A stretch of 8,529 bases of DNA from Gammaproteobacteria bacterium (GCA_030599705.1 JAUVNM010000056.1:1-8529), one strand, 5' to 3'. Positions 1 to 7,132 are shown, numbered from the stretch's first letter. Numbers and translations: made by a program. The notes: generated from the sequence alone by a model not told the origin.

Positions 1-638
1 ACCGGGATCCGGTCCCGGACCAGTTCCCACGCGGTCAGCCGTGAACCCTGCAGCCAGGGACGGGTTTCACTGGCATACACCTGCTGCAACTTGCCGGCAG
101 CCCAGGCACTGCGAATCACGCCCAGCGCAGTGCCGTAGCCACCGGTAGCGAGGGACCCGGTATTGCAATAGGTCAACACGGAGGAACCGGCGTCGATGAC
201 GGCCGCACCGTGCGCACCCATCTGCCGGTTGGCCTCGATATCTTCTGCATGTATGTGCCGGGCCTCCGCCAGCAATACCGGCACCGGATCCCCGGTTATA
301 CCGGTCAGGCACACCCGCAGGCGCCGCAGTGCCCAGGCAAGATTGACCGCCGTCGGCCGGGCGGCGGCCAGTAACCCGATATCTCCTTCCAGCAGCCGGC
401 GCCAGTCCTGCGGTGACTCGGCATAGCGCTGCCGCGCCGCCAGCACCAGCCCGTAGGCCGCGGTAATGCCGATCGCCGGCGCACCCCGGACCACCATAGC
501 GCGAATCGCCGCGGCGACCGCGTGCGCATCGGCAAGGTCCAGGTAATGCTCGGCGCCCGGCAAATCACGCTGGTCCAGCAGACGCAGGCCCGCATCCGTC
601 CACTGGATGGCACGAATCGTGTCAGTATCATTAATCAT
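1..638 (-). CDS. mtnA: Methylthioribose-1-phosphate isomerase, N-terminal part (runs off left edge)
   Basis: The enzyme converts 5-methylthioribose-1-phosphate to methylthioribulose-1-phosphate in cytosolic methionine salvage. The reading frame from ATG at 638 (complement) has no stop to the window edge and gives about 212 residues; the family is usually about 340-370, so the C-terminal third is outside. Visible motifs are VRGAPAIG (residues 50-57, substrate loop), CNTGSLATGGYGTALG (158-173) with the conserved catalytic cysteine at C158, and ETRPWLQGSRLTAWEL (191-206). The catalytic aspartate lies further downstream and cannot be seen. The start is supported by AGGA at 650-647 on the complement, 8 nt before the ATG. 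The gene is divergent from ompA. The related salvage gene mtaD is about 1.7 kb away on the other strand. Related eIF2B-type proteins lack this Cys motif, so the call is firm. Confidence 0.96.
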   Translation of the reverse strand, partial: MINDTDTIRAIQWTDAGLRLLDQRDLPGAEHYLDLADAHAVAAAIRAMVVRGAPAIGITAAYGLVLAARQRYAESPQDWRRLLEGDIGLLAAARPTAVNLAWALRRLRVCLTGITGDPVPVLLAEARHIHAEDIEANRQMGAHGAAVIDAGSSVLTYCNTGSLATGGYGTALGVIRSAWAAGKLQQVYASETRPWLQGSRLTAWELVRDRIP

Positions 639-654
639 GTCCGGTTTCCTGCCA

Positions 655-674
655 GCCCCCGTTAAAACGGGGGC
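655..674. promoter_or_regulatory. Perfect 9-bp dyad upstream of mtnA
   Basis: Arms GCCCCCGTT (655-663) and AACGGGGGC (666-674) are exact reverse complements around a 2-base centre; as RNA this would more likely be a 7-bp GC stem with a six-base TTAAAA loop. There is no T-run on either side, so it is not an intrinsic terminator. On the mtnA strand its base lies 4 nt before the AGGA ribosome binding site, which would fit a leader hairpin or an operator. The function is not known. Confidence 0.5.
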
Positions 675-683
675 AGAAATGCC

Positions 684-741
684 GTTCCAGCCCCGATATT
701 GGCTGCCAAAAACCCTTAAAAAACACTAGCCTTGGCTGGAA
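684..741. repeat. Short repeats in the mtnA/ompA divergent region
   Basis: TTGGCTG occurs at 699-705 and 732-738, 33 bp apart, and TTCCAGCC (685-692) is the exact reverse complement of GGCTGGAA (734-741). CCAGCCCC occurs at 652-659 and again at 687-694, 35 bp apart. The shared core is GGCTG/CAGCC. Spacings near three helical turns would fit protein binding on one DNA face, but such short GC-rich words also arise by chance. Confidence 0.3.
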
Positions 742-749
742 TATCCGTC

Positions 750-755
750 TAGAAT
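750..755 (+). promoter_or_regulatory. Possible -10 element for ompA
   Basis: TAGAAT matches five of six positions of the sigma-70 -10 consensus and lies about 55 bp before the ompA start codon. I find no convincing -35 element at 16-18 bp; TTGGCT at 732-737 is too close, at 12 bp. This is a weak call resting on position and the single hexamer. Confidence 0.3.
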
Positions 756-809
756 ACGGGCCTGCTGACGGTACCCCTATCTTTTTTGAAAAACACAGGA
801 GTTGTTATA

Positions 810-1436
810 ATGAATAAATCTACCCTTGGATCCTTGATGGCTGTGCTTGCAGCATATGCCATGGCGGCAGATATTGCTGTCGCCCATGAGGGCGGCAAGG
901 CAAATGAGGCCTATGTTGGTGATTCGAGCAAGCACTATATCCTTGACAGTTCCGGCAACTGCGTCAGAACATCCTCGTGGAGCAAGGAAACCGCCACCAA
1001 GGAATGTAACCCGGAACTGTTTCCCGAGGTAGTCGAGGCACCGCCTGCTCCGCCACCACCCCCACAACCGGTTTACGAAAAGGTCACCATTTCGGCCACC
1101 GCCCTGTTTGATTTCAACAAGGCCACTCTCAAGCCTGAAGGCAAGACCGCCCTCCATGACCTGGACGAAAGGATCAAGGCCAAGGGTGCACAGGTTGTCG
1201 ACATCGACGTGATCGGTCACACCGACAGTGTCGGCCCGGAAGAGTACAACATGGGACTCTCCGTCCGCCGCGCCACTTCCGTGAAGGACTACATGGTCAG
1301 CGAGGGTATCGACGCCGGCATCATCGATGTCAGTGGCCAGGGTGAATCAAACCCGGTTGCAGACAACGGTACGAAGGAAGGCCGTGCACAGAACCGCCGT
1401 GTTGAAATTCGCATCGGCGCGAATGCACCGCAGTAG
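810..1436 (+). CDS. OmpA-family peptidoglycan-binding protein without a beta-barrel
   Basis: This 208-residue protein starts at ATG 810, chosen because AGGAG (797-801) sits 8 nt upstream; an in-frame TTG at 786 lies before that site and is unlikely. Residues 1-25 look like a Sec signal peptide with likely cleavage after AVA (23-25). A short mature N-terminal segment (about 30-72) carries two cysteines, C51 and C66, which could form a disulfide. A proline-rich hinge (77-87) follows, then an OmpA C-terminal domain (about 92-203) with FDFNKATL (100-107), GHTDSVG (136-142), NMGLSVRRA (147-155) and AQNRRVEI (193-200). D139 and R154 lie where OmpA domains contact diaminopimelate. There is no room for the eight-stranded barrel, so it is probably a periplasmic or peripheral envelope protein that holds peptidoglycan. 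It has its own terminator and is probably monocistronic. The family is certain; the exact role is not. Confidence 0.93.
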   Translation: MNKSTLGSLMAVLAAYAMAADIAVAHEGGKANEAYVGDSSKHYILDSSGNCVRTSSWSKETATKECNPELFPEVVEAPPAPPPPPQPVYEKVTISATALFDFNKATLKPEGKTALHDLDERIKAKGAQVVDIDVIGHTDSVGPEEYNMGLSVRRATSVKDYMVSEGIDAGIIDVSGQGESNPVADNGTKEGRAQNRRVEIRIGANAPQ

Positions 1437-1455
1437 TAACAGCAAGTAACTACAG

Positions 1456-1488
1456 ACCCACCGCCCTGCCAGGGCGGTGGGTTTTTTT
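1456..1488 (+). terminator. Intrinsic terminator after ompA
   Basis: A perfect 12-bp stem (1456-1467 with 1471-1482), rich in G and C, with a GCC triloop is followed by a run of seven T (1482-1488). It begins 19 nt after the ompA stop codon and ends 6 nt before the mscS ribosome binding site. It is a classic Rho-independent terminator for the + strand. Confidence 0.95.
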
Positions 1489-1506
1489 ATGCATGGAGGA
1501 AAAACA

Positions 1507-2337
1507 ATGGACCAGGAACAACTCGAACGGTTGCTTGATCCCGAAATCGTCAGTACCTATCTGATCCCGTGGGGCATACGCATCGCCCTTGCACTTGCCA
1601 TCTTCGTCATCGGCCGCTGGGTCGTGAAGACGGTCGTCCGTTTTGCCAGGCGCGTGATGGGCAAGGCCAGCCTGGATGACATGCTGGTCGCCTTTCTTGG
1701 CAATATACTCTACACCGTGCTGCTGCTGGTCGTGGTGATAGCCGCACTCGATCAACTGGGCGTCCAGACCACGTCGCTCATCGCTGTTTTCGGTGCCGCC
1801 GGCCTGGCAATCGGTCTGGCACTCAAGGATTCACTTGCCAATTTCTCGTCCGGCGTCATGCTGATTATCTTCCGGCCATTCAAGGTCGGCGATTTTATCG
1901 AGGCCGCCGGGATTTCCGGCATCGTGGAAGAGGTGCGCATCTTCAATACCCTGTTCCGTACGGGTGATAACCGCGAGATCATCGTACCCAACAGCCATAT
2001 CTATTCCGGCCCGATCATCAATGTCTCGGCCCGCCCGACCCGGCGCATCGACATGGTGTTCGGTGTCGGCTATGAAGATGACATCAGGAAAGTCAGGCAA
2101 TTGATTGAAGCCGCGTTCGCGGCAGACGAGCGCATCCTGAAAGAACCGGCTCCGGCGGTTGCCATGGCGGACCTGGCGGACAGCAGCGTCAACTTCAACG
2201 TGCGGCCCTGGGTAAAATCGGAAGATTACTGGGCCGTGCGCGCGGACCTGATGGAACGCATCAAGCTGTCATTTGATGAAAACGGGATCAGTATCCCCTA
2301 CCCGCAGCAGGATGTGCACATGCACAACGCCGCGTAG
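1507..2337 (+). CDS. mscS: Small-conductance mechanosensitive channel, MscS family
   Basis: The product is a 276-residue inner-membrane channel that opens under membrane tension and releases solutes on osmotic downshock. E. coli MscS has 286 residues, so this is the basic form without extra N-terminal domains. The start at ATG 1507 is set by GGAGGA (1495-1500); earlier in-frame codons at 1477 and 1489 fall inside or at the edge of the preceding terminator. Predicted membrane segments are about 20-43, 65-85 and the pore helix TM3 at 90-124, with the Gly/Ala-rich packing motif GAAGLAIGLAL (96-106), then FRPFKVGD (122-129), which begins the cytoplasmic beta domain. The C-terminal ISIPYPQQDVH segment matches the end of E. 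coli MscS. Where E. coli has the TM3 hinge Gly113, this protein has D108. mtaD begins 7 nt after its stop, so it probably heads the transcript. No good promoter is visible between the terminator and its start. Confidence 0.95.
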   Translation: MDQEQLERLLDPEIVSTYLIPWGIRIALALAIFVIGRWVVKTVVRFARRVMGKASLDDMLVAFLGNILYTVLLLVVVIAALDQLGVQTTSLIAVFGAAGLAIGLALKDSLANFSSGVMLIIFRPFKVGDFIEAAGISGIVEEVRIFNTLFRTGDNREIIVPNSHIYSGPIINVSARPTRRIDMVFGVGYEDDIRKVRQLIEAAFAADERILKEPAPAVAMADLADSSVNFNVRPWVKSEDYWAVRADLMERIKLSFDENGISIPYPQQDVHMHNAA

Positions 2338-2344
2338 TCACTGC

Positions 2345-3661
2345 ATGCAAGCCATAGACAGCCTGATTCATGCCCGCTGGATCGTGCCCGTAGAGCCGGA
2401 TGCCACCGTCTACGAACAGCACAGCCTGGCAGTTAACGAAGGGCGTATCCTCGAGATACTCCCGGTACAGCAGGCACGTGACACCTACAGCGCCGCCGTT
2501 GAACACGACCTCGATCAGCACCTGCTGATCCCGGGCCTGGTCAATGCCCATACCCACGCCGCGATGACGCTGTTGCGCGGCATCGCGGATGACCTGCCGC
2601 TGGAGGAATGGCTGAGCCGGCATATCTGGCCCGCGGAATCCCGCTGGGTCAATGAAGATTTCGTGCACGATGGAACGCAACTGGCGATAGCGGAAATGCT
2701 GCGCAGCGGCACAACCTGCTTCAACGACATGTATTTCTTCCCGGATGTCACTGCAAGAGTTGCGGCACACAGCGGGATCCGGGCCTGCGTCGGTATGATT
2801 GTCCTCGATATTCCCACGGTATGGGCACAGGATGCCGACGAGTACATTTCCAAGGGGCTGGCAGTTCACGACCGCTATCGCGGTGACCCGCTGATCCGTA
2901 CGCTGTTTGCACCGCATGCCCCGTACACCGTTTCCGACAAACCGCTGGAACATATCCGCGTGCTCGCCGATGAGCTGGATATCGGTATCCATATGCACGT
3001 ACACGAGACCGCCGCTGAAATCGACAAGGCCGTCGAACTGACCGGCAAGCGTCCGCTGGCACGCTTGCAGGACCTGGGGATCGCCTCCCCTGCACTGCTG
3101 GCAGTACACATGACCCGGCTCACCACTGACGAAATCAGTCAGTACGCGGCAAGCGGCGGTCATATCGTGCACTGCCCCGAATCCAACATGAAACTGGCAA
3201 GCGGGCTTGCCCCGGTGGCGGAACTGTCCCGGGCCGGCGTCAATGTTGCACTCGGCACCGATGGCGCGGCCAGCAACAATGACCTCAATATGCTCGGGGA
3301 AATGCGCAGCGCCGCCTTGCTTGGCAAGGCCGTTAGCGGCGATGCCAGTGCCCTGCCGGCGGCTGCCGTGCTGCGGATGGCAACACTGAACGGGGCACAG
3401 GCGCTCGGCCTTGGAGAGCAAACCGGTTCACTCACCCCCGGCAAGTGGGCCGACCTGACTGCAATCAACATGGATACCCTGGAGACCCGGCCGCTCTATG
3501 ACCCGGTCTCGCAACTGGTATATGCTTGCAGCCGGGAACAGGTCACCGATGTCTGGGTGGCGGGCCAGCACCTGCTCAAGGAACGCCGCCTGACAACCCT
3601 TGACGCTAATGAAATCCTTGAACGGGCGCACGCCTGGCAGGAAAAAATCAGCCATGTCTGA
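2345..3661 (+). CDS. mtaD: 5-methylthioadenosine/S-adenosylhomocysteine deaminase (amidohydrolase)
   Basis: This 438-residue TRZ/ATZ-type amidohydrolase should deaminate 5'-methylthioadenosine to methylthioinosine, and possibly S-adenosylhomocysteine to S-inosylhomocysteine, using one divalent metal. The metal-site pattern is complete: HTH (H69, H71), H218 in HMHVHE with E221, H255 in AVHM, and D306 in GTDGAASNND (304-313). HCPESNMKLASG (276-287) is also typical of the subfamily. The start at ATG 2345 gives the usual length; upstream in-frame codons lie inside mscS and encode its out-of-frame shadow. No clear ribosome binding site precedes it, so translation may depend on coupling to mscS, whose stop is 7 nt away. 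Its last 8 nt overlap ubiG. A P. aeruginosa enzyme of this family feeds methylthioinosine to a phosphorylase whose product is the substrate of MtnA. Chlorohydrolases such as AtzA share the fold, but the neighbours favour MtaD. Confidence 0.93.
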   Translation: MQAIDSLIHARWIVPVEPDATVYEQHSLAVNEGRILEILPVQQARDTYSAAVEHDLDQHLLIPGLVNAHTHAAMTLLRGIADDLPLEEWLSRHIWPAESRWVNEDFVHDGTQLAIAEMLRSGTTCFNDMYFFPDVTARVAAHSGIRACVGMIVLDIPTVWAQDADEYISKGLAVHDRYRGDPLIRTLFAPHAPYTVSDKPLEHIRVLADELDIGIHMHVHETAAEIDKAVELTGKRPLARLQDLGIASPALLAVHMTRLTTDEISQYAASGGHIVHCPESNMKLASGLAPVAELSRAGVNVALGTDGAASNNDLNMLGEMRSAALLGKAVSGDASALPAAAVLRMATLNGAQALGLGEQTGSLTPGKWADLTAINMDTLETRPLYDPVSQLVYACSREQVTDVWVAGQHLLKERRLTTLDANEILERAHAWQEKISHV

Positions 3662-4370
3662 AAACGTACACAACGTCGACCCGGGCGAGATCAACAAGTT
3701 CGAGAAACTGGCCGCCCGCTGGTGGGATCCGCACAGTGAATTCAAGACACTGCATGACATCAATCCCTTGCGGCTCGACTATATCGACAGCCGCGCCGGC
3801 CCAGGGGGCCTGCACGGCAAGCAAGTACTGGACGTCGGTTGTGGCGGCGGCCTGCTGGCGGAAGCCATGGCCGCACGGGGTGCGGCGGTGACGGGCATCG
3901 ACATGGGCAAGGCGCCACTGAATGTTGCCCGGCTGCACCAGTATGAATCCGGCCTGGACATTGACTACCGTCAGGTCACGGCCGAGCAGCTGGCGCAGGA
4001 ACAACCGGGAAGCTTTGATGTCATCACCTGCCTCGAAATGCTGGAGCACGTGCCCGATCCCGGCGAAGTGATTGCTGCCTGCGCAACCCTTATCAAGGAC
4101 GATGGCCGGATCATTCTGTCCACCATCAACCGCAACCCGAAGGCGTGGTTGTTCGCCGTGATCGGTGCGGAATACCTCCTCAACATGCTCCCCAGGGGCA
4201 CCCATGATTACCGCAAGTTTATCCGGCCATCGGAGATGGAAGCCTGGGCCCGGCACAGCGGCCTGCAACTCACCGACCTGACCGGCATGAGCTACAACCC
4301 GCTGACCCGTGAATACCGCCTCGGCACCGACGTGTCGATCAATTACCTGGCCTGTTTCCGCAAGGCCTGA
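3654..4370 (+). CDS. ubiG: Ubiquinone biosynthesis O-methyltransferase
   Basis: UbiG carries out both O-methylations of ubiquinone synthesis with S-adenosylmethionine, acting at the inner membrane. The protein has 238 residues (E. coli 240). The N-terminal EINKFEKLAARWWDP (12-26) is diagnostic of UbiG. The class I methyltransferase motif VLDVGCGGGLL (58-68) and acidic D83 in GID bind the cofactor; CLEMLEHVPDP (126-136) is motif post-II, and the segment around residues 165-185 (AVIGAEYLLNMLPRGTHDY) matches the UbiG membrane-interacting insertion. ATG 3654 was chosen over an in-frame ATG at 3600 inside mtaD because the UbiG N-terminus aligns there and AGGA (3639-3642) lies 11 nt upstream. It overlaps mtaD by 8 nt, which implies translational coupling. 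The HAD phosphatase gene follows after 17 nt. Confidence 0.97.
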   Translation: MSENVHNVDPGEINKFEKLAARWWDPHSEFKTLHDINPLRLDYIDSRAGPGGLHGKQVLDVGCGGGLLAEAMAARGAAVTGIDMGKAPLNVARLHQYESGLDIDYRQVTAEQLAQEQPGSFDVITCLEMLEHVPDPGEVIAACATLIKDDGRIILSTINRNPKAWLFAVIGAEYLLNMLPRGTHDYRKFIRPSEMEAWARHSGLQLTDLTGMSYNPLTREYRLGTDVSINYLACFRKA

Positions 4371-4387
4371 CCATTGCATCACCGGGC

Positions 4388-5062
4388 ATGCAGATAACCA
4401 CCGTCCTGTTTGATCTGGACGGCACCCTGCTGGATACCGCCCCGGACCTGGCGGCTGCACTGAATACCGTACTCGTCGAAAACGGCCGTGAACCACTTCC
4501 CTATGAGGCCATTCGCGGGGTGGTCTCGCACGGTGGCATGGCCCTTATCAAGCTGGGATTCAGGCTGGACGAATCCAGCCCTGAATTTGAACCACTGCGC
4601 CAGCGCCTGCTGGCCATCTACCGCGACAACCTGTCCAGCAGGACCCGGCCCTTCCCCGGCATGACCGAACTGCTCGAGCAACTGGAACAGTCCGGACTCA
4701 ACTGGGGCGTGGTGACCAACAAGCCGGCCTGGCTCACCGAACCCCTGTTGCAGGACCTCGGTCTGCTGGAGCGTGCCGCCTGCGTCGTCAGCGGGGACAC
4801 GCTGGATGAACGCAAGCCCCATCCTGCGCCCATGCTGCATGCCTGTGAACTGGCCGGCAGCCGGCCGGAGCACTGTGTCTATATCGGTGATGCCCGGCGC
4901 GACATCGAGGCGGGCAGGAATGCCAACATGCATACCCTGGTTGCCCTGTTCGGTTATTTTCTGGATGCGGACAAACCCCATGAATGGCAGGCCGACGGCA
5001 TGCTCGAAACCCCCCGGGACCTGCTGCACTGGCTGGGAAACAACGGCCAGGCACTGCGGTGA
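4388..5062 (+). CDS. mupP: HAD phosphatase, probably MurNAc-6-phosphate phosphatase MupP (often labelled Gph)
   Basis: This 224-residue haloacid-dehalogenase phosphatase has all four motifs: FDLDGTLLDT with nucleophile D9 and D11, VVTNKP with T110, K143 in ERKPHPAP, and GDARRDIEAG with D168 and D172. The cap is the small alpha-helical type found in phosphoglycolate phosphatase. The genes around it (after ubiG, before a yciK-type gene) match the Pseudomonas gene shown to encode MupP, which removes phosphate from MurNAc-6-phosphate in the AnmK-MupP-AmgK-MurU peptidoglycan recycling route. The C-terminal pattern GYFLDADKPHEWQAD is also like MupP. Phosphoglycolate phosphatase remains the main alternative, since the two are hard to tell apart by motifs alone. 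No good ribosome binding site precedes ATG 4388, and the start is taken from the family N-terminus. Confidence 0.8.
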   Translation: MQITTVLFDLDGTLLDTAPDLAAALNTVLVENGREPLPYEAIRGVVSHGGMALIKLGFRLDESSPEFEPLRQRLLAIYRDNLSSRTRPFPGMTELLEQLEQSGLNWGVVTNKPAWLTEPLLQDLGLLERAACVVSGDTLDERKPHPAPMLHACELAGSRPEHCVYIGDARRDIEAGRNANMHTLVALFGYFLDADKPHEWQADGMLETPRDLLHWLGNNGQALR

Positions 5063-5076
5063 TATGCTAGAACATC

Positions 5077-6357
5077 ATGCTGGCTGAACACCTTACCTTA
5101 CTGTTCTTTATTGCCATTATCGCCCTGTTGACGGGCGCACTGGCAGGCTACCTGGTGCTTCGCGGCAGGATGGGCCGGCTGCAGCATGAAAATATCCGGC
5201 TGGAGACGGTGCTTGCATTCGAGCGCAAGTCATTGATGGAGCGCAATGACGCCGACGCTGCAATGACACAGCAGCTCAAGGACACCTTCAATGCCATGGC
5301 CGCCAGTGCCCTCAAGGACAACAACGAGCAATTCCTCCGGCTTGCGCGCGAAAACCTCGGCAAGTTCCAGGTGAAAGCGGAAGAAAACCTGGCGCAACGC
5401 GAACAGGCGGTCGAGAACCTGGTCAAACCGATCCGCGAGGCACTCGACAAGACCGAGTCCCAGATCCGCAAGATGGAGATCACCCGCCAGGAGGCCCACG
5501 GCGCCCTGACGAAACACCTGGAAACCATCGCCGACTCCCACCGGCTGCTGCAGAACGAAACCCGCAACCTGGTGACCGCCCTGCGGCGTCCCGAGGTTCG
5601 CGGGCAATGGGGTGAGCTGACCCTGAAACGCCTGGCCGAACTGGCCGGCATGGTGGAACACTGCGACTTCTTTGAACAGGAAACAGTACAGGTAGAAGGC
5701 AGCACACTGCGACCGGACATGGTCATTCGCATGCCGGACCGGCGCGAAATCGTAGTGGATTCAAAGACCCCGCTGGATGCCTATCTCGCCGCTATCGAGG
5801 CCACCGACGACGCAACCCGCAAGTCACACCTGGAGCACCACGCCCGCAATGTGCGCGAACGGGTCCGGGAACTGGCAAGCAAAAGCTACTGGGAGCAGTT
5901 CCCGAACAGCCCGGATTTTGTTGTCCTGTTCATCCCCGGGGACCAGTTCCTGGCAGCTGCACTGGATCTCGACCACAGCCTGCTGGAAAACGCGCTGTCC
6001 CAACACGTCATACTGGCCACGCCGACCAGCTTTGTGGCACTGATGCGCGCGGTGGCCTACGGCTGGCGCCAGGAGACGCTGGCCGAGAATGCCGAGGCCA
6101 TCCGCGAAGTCGGCCAGGAAATGTACTCGCGGCTCGCCGTGTTCGGTGAACATCTTTCGAAACTCGGACGCAGCCTGAACAGCAGCGTGGAAAGCTTTAA
6201 CAAGGCAGTAGGCTCCTTCGATACCCGCATCCTCCCGAGCGCCCGCAAGTTCACCGAAATGGGCATCAAGACCAGGAAGGAGATACAGGAACCGGAACAG
6301 ATCGAGCACACCGCGCGCAGTATTGAAGTGCCGGAAGACACCGTCAAGTCACACTAG
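5077..6357 (+). CDS. rmuC: DNA recombination protein RmuC
   Basis: RmuC in E. coli limits inversions between short inverted repeats; the biochemical activity is not settled, although the core is placed in the PD-(D/E)XK nuclease superfamily. The protein has 426 residues (E. coli 475). Residues 6-28 form one N-terminal membrane segment, followed by a long charged coiled-coil region (about 33-165). The conserved core begins at LRRPEVRGQWGE (169-180) and includes RPDMVIRMPD (212-221) and VVDSK (226-230). D214, D228 and K230 fit a D...DxK nuclease site, with E180 a possible extra acid. FIPGD and ATPTSFVALMRAVAYGW further downstream are typical. It lies 14 nt after mupP and 4 nt before the SDR gene, so is co-transcribed. 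ATG 5077 is required to include the membrane segment. Confidence 0.96.
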   Translation: MLAEHLTLLFFIAIIALLTGALAGYLVLRGRMGRLQHENIRLETVLAFERKSLMERNDADAAMTQQLKDTFNAMAASALKDNNEQFLRLARENLGKFQVKAEENLAQREQAVENLVKPIREALDKTESQIRKMEITRQEAHGALTKHLETIADSHRLLQNETRNLVTALRRPEVRGQWGELTLKRLAELAGMVEHCDFFEQETVQVEGSTLRPDMVIRMPDRREIVVDSKTPLDAYLAAIEATDDATRKSHLEHHARNVRERVRELASKSYWEQFPNSPDFVVLFIPGDQFLAAALDLDHSLLENALSQHVILATPTSFVALMRAVAYGWRQETLAENAEAIREVGQEMYSRLAVFGEHLSKLGRSLNSSVESFNKAVGSFDTRILPSARKFTEMGIKTRKEIQEPEQIEHTARSIEVPEDTVKSH

Positions 6358-6361
6358 GCTT

Positions 6362-7132
6362 ATGCCAAATATCCAGGTAATCGATCCCGCCTGGCGACCT
6401 GCCGGGCAGTTGCTGGAAGACCGTGTCATCCTGGTGACCGGTGCCGCTGACGGCATCGGGCATGCTCTCGCAACCGCTTGCGCAGCCCGTGGTGCAACCA
6501 CAGTACTGCTGGACCGGAATGTGCGCGGCCTGGAAACGCTCTATGACGAGATCGTGGCAGCTGCGCACCCGCAACCGGCCATCTACCCCATGGATCTGAA
6601 GGGTGCGACACCCGCTGATTACCAGTCACTGGCGGAGGTGCTTGATAAGGAATTCGGCCGGCTGGATGGCCTGGTGCACAACGCGGCCTGCCTGGGGACC
6701 CTGGTCCCCCTGGCGCATCTCGAAGACGAACTCTGGTACGAGGTCATGCAAACGAATCTACATGCACCCTTCCAGTTGACCCGGGCCTGTCTCGCACTCA
6801 TGGAACGTCCGGACGAGGCCGCAATCGTTTTCAATACCGACAGCGTCGGTCGCCATGGCAAGGCCTACTGGGGCGCCTATGGCATCTCGAAGGCCGGGGT
6901 CGAAAACCTGATGCAGGTACTCGCCGATGAACTGGACACCAACACCGGGATACGCGTCAACAGTATCGACCCGGGCGCGGTGCGCACGGCGCTGCGTGCG
7001 ATTGCCTACCCCGCCGAAGACCGTGGCCGGCTGAAATTGCCGGCAGATGTGATCAACCCGTTCCTGTACCTGCTGGGGCCGGATAGCAAGGATATCACCG
7101 GCCAGCAGTTTTCCATCACGGACACGCAATAA
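6362..7132 (+). CDS. yciK: Short-chain dehydrogenase, YciK-like
   Basis: This 256-residue Rossmann-fold oxidoreductase resembles E. coli YciK, whose substrate is not known. The cofactor motif TGAADGIG is at 26-33, and D51 at the end of strand 2 suggests preference for NAD(H). HNAACLG (106-112) replaces the more usual NNAG/HNAG, and N132 is the structural Asn of the active site. The catalytic Tyr and Lys are present as Y173 and K177 (YGISK). The position 13 residues before the Tyr, normally the catalytic Ser, is D160, with S161 beside it. ATG 6362 lies 4 nt after the rmuC stop; it is the only start that avoids a long overlap with rmuC and gives the family length. It is the last gene of the mscS-mtaD-ubiG-mupP-rmuC block. 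A hairpin begins 8 nt after its stop. Confidence 0.88.
   Translation: MPNIQVIDPAWRPAGQLLEDRVILVTGAADGIGHALATACAARGATTVLLDRNVRGLETLYDEIVAAAHPQPAIYPMDLKGATPADYQSLAEVLDKEFGRLDGLVHNAACLGTLVPLAHLEDELWYEVMQTNLHAPFQLTRACLALMERPDEAAIVFNTDSVGRHGKAYWGAYGISKAGVENLMQVLADELDTNTGIRVNSIDPGAVRTALRAIAYPAEDRGRLKLPADVINPFLYLLGPDSKDITGQQFSITDTQ

Noticed and set aside
305..631. A 108-codon minus-strand frame inside the mtnA region
   Set aside because: It is in a different frame of the same strand; the true mtnA frame runs from 638 to the edge with conserved motifs.
655..674. The mtnA upstream dyad as an intrinsic terminator
   Set aside because: There is no T-run on either strand after the stem, and it lies in a divergent promoter region.
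786..809. TTG at 786 as the start of the OmpA protein
   Set aside because: It lies upstream of the AGGAG ribosome binding site, and the signal peptide begins properly at ATG 810.
2288..3421. A 377-codon open frame on the minus strand across mtaD
   Set aside because: It lies opposite a gene with a complete metal site and family length; its translation shows no recognisable motif. It is a GC-driven shadow.
3648..4496. A 282-codon open frame on the minus strand across ubiG
   Set aside because: ubiG on the plus strand is unmistakable, and the antisense product matches nothing I know.
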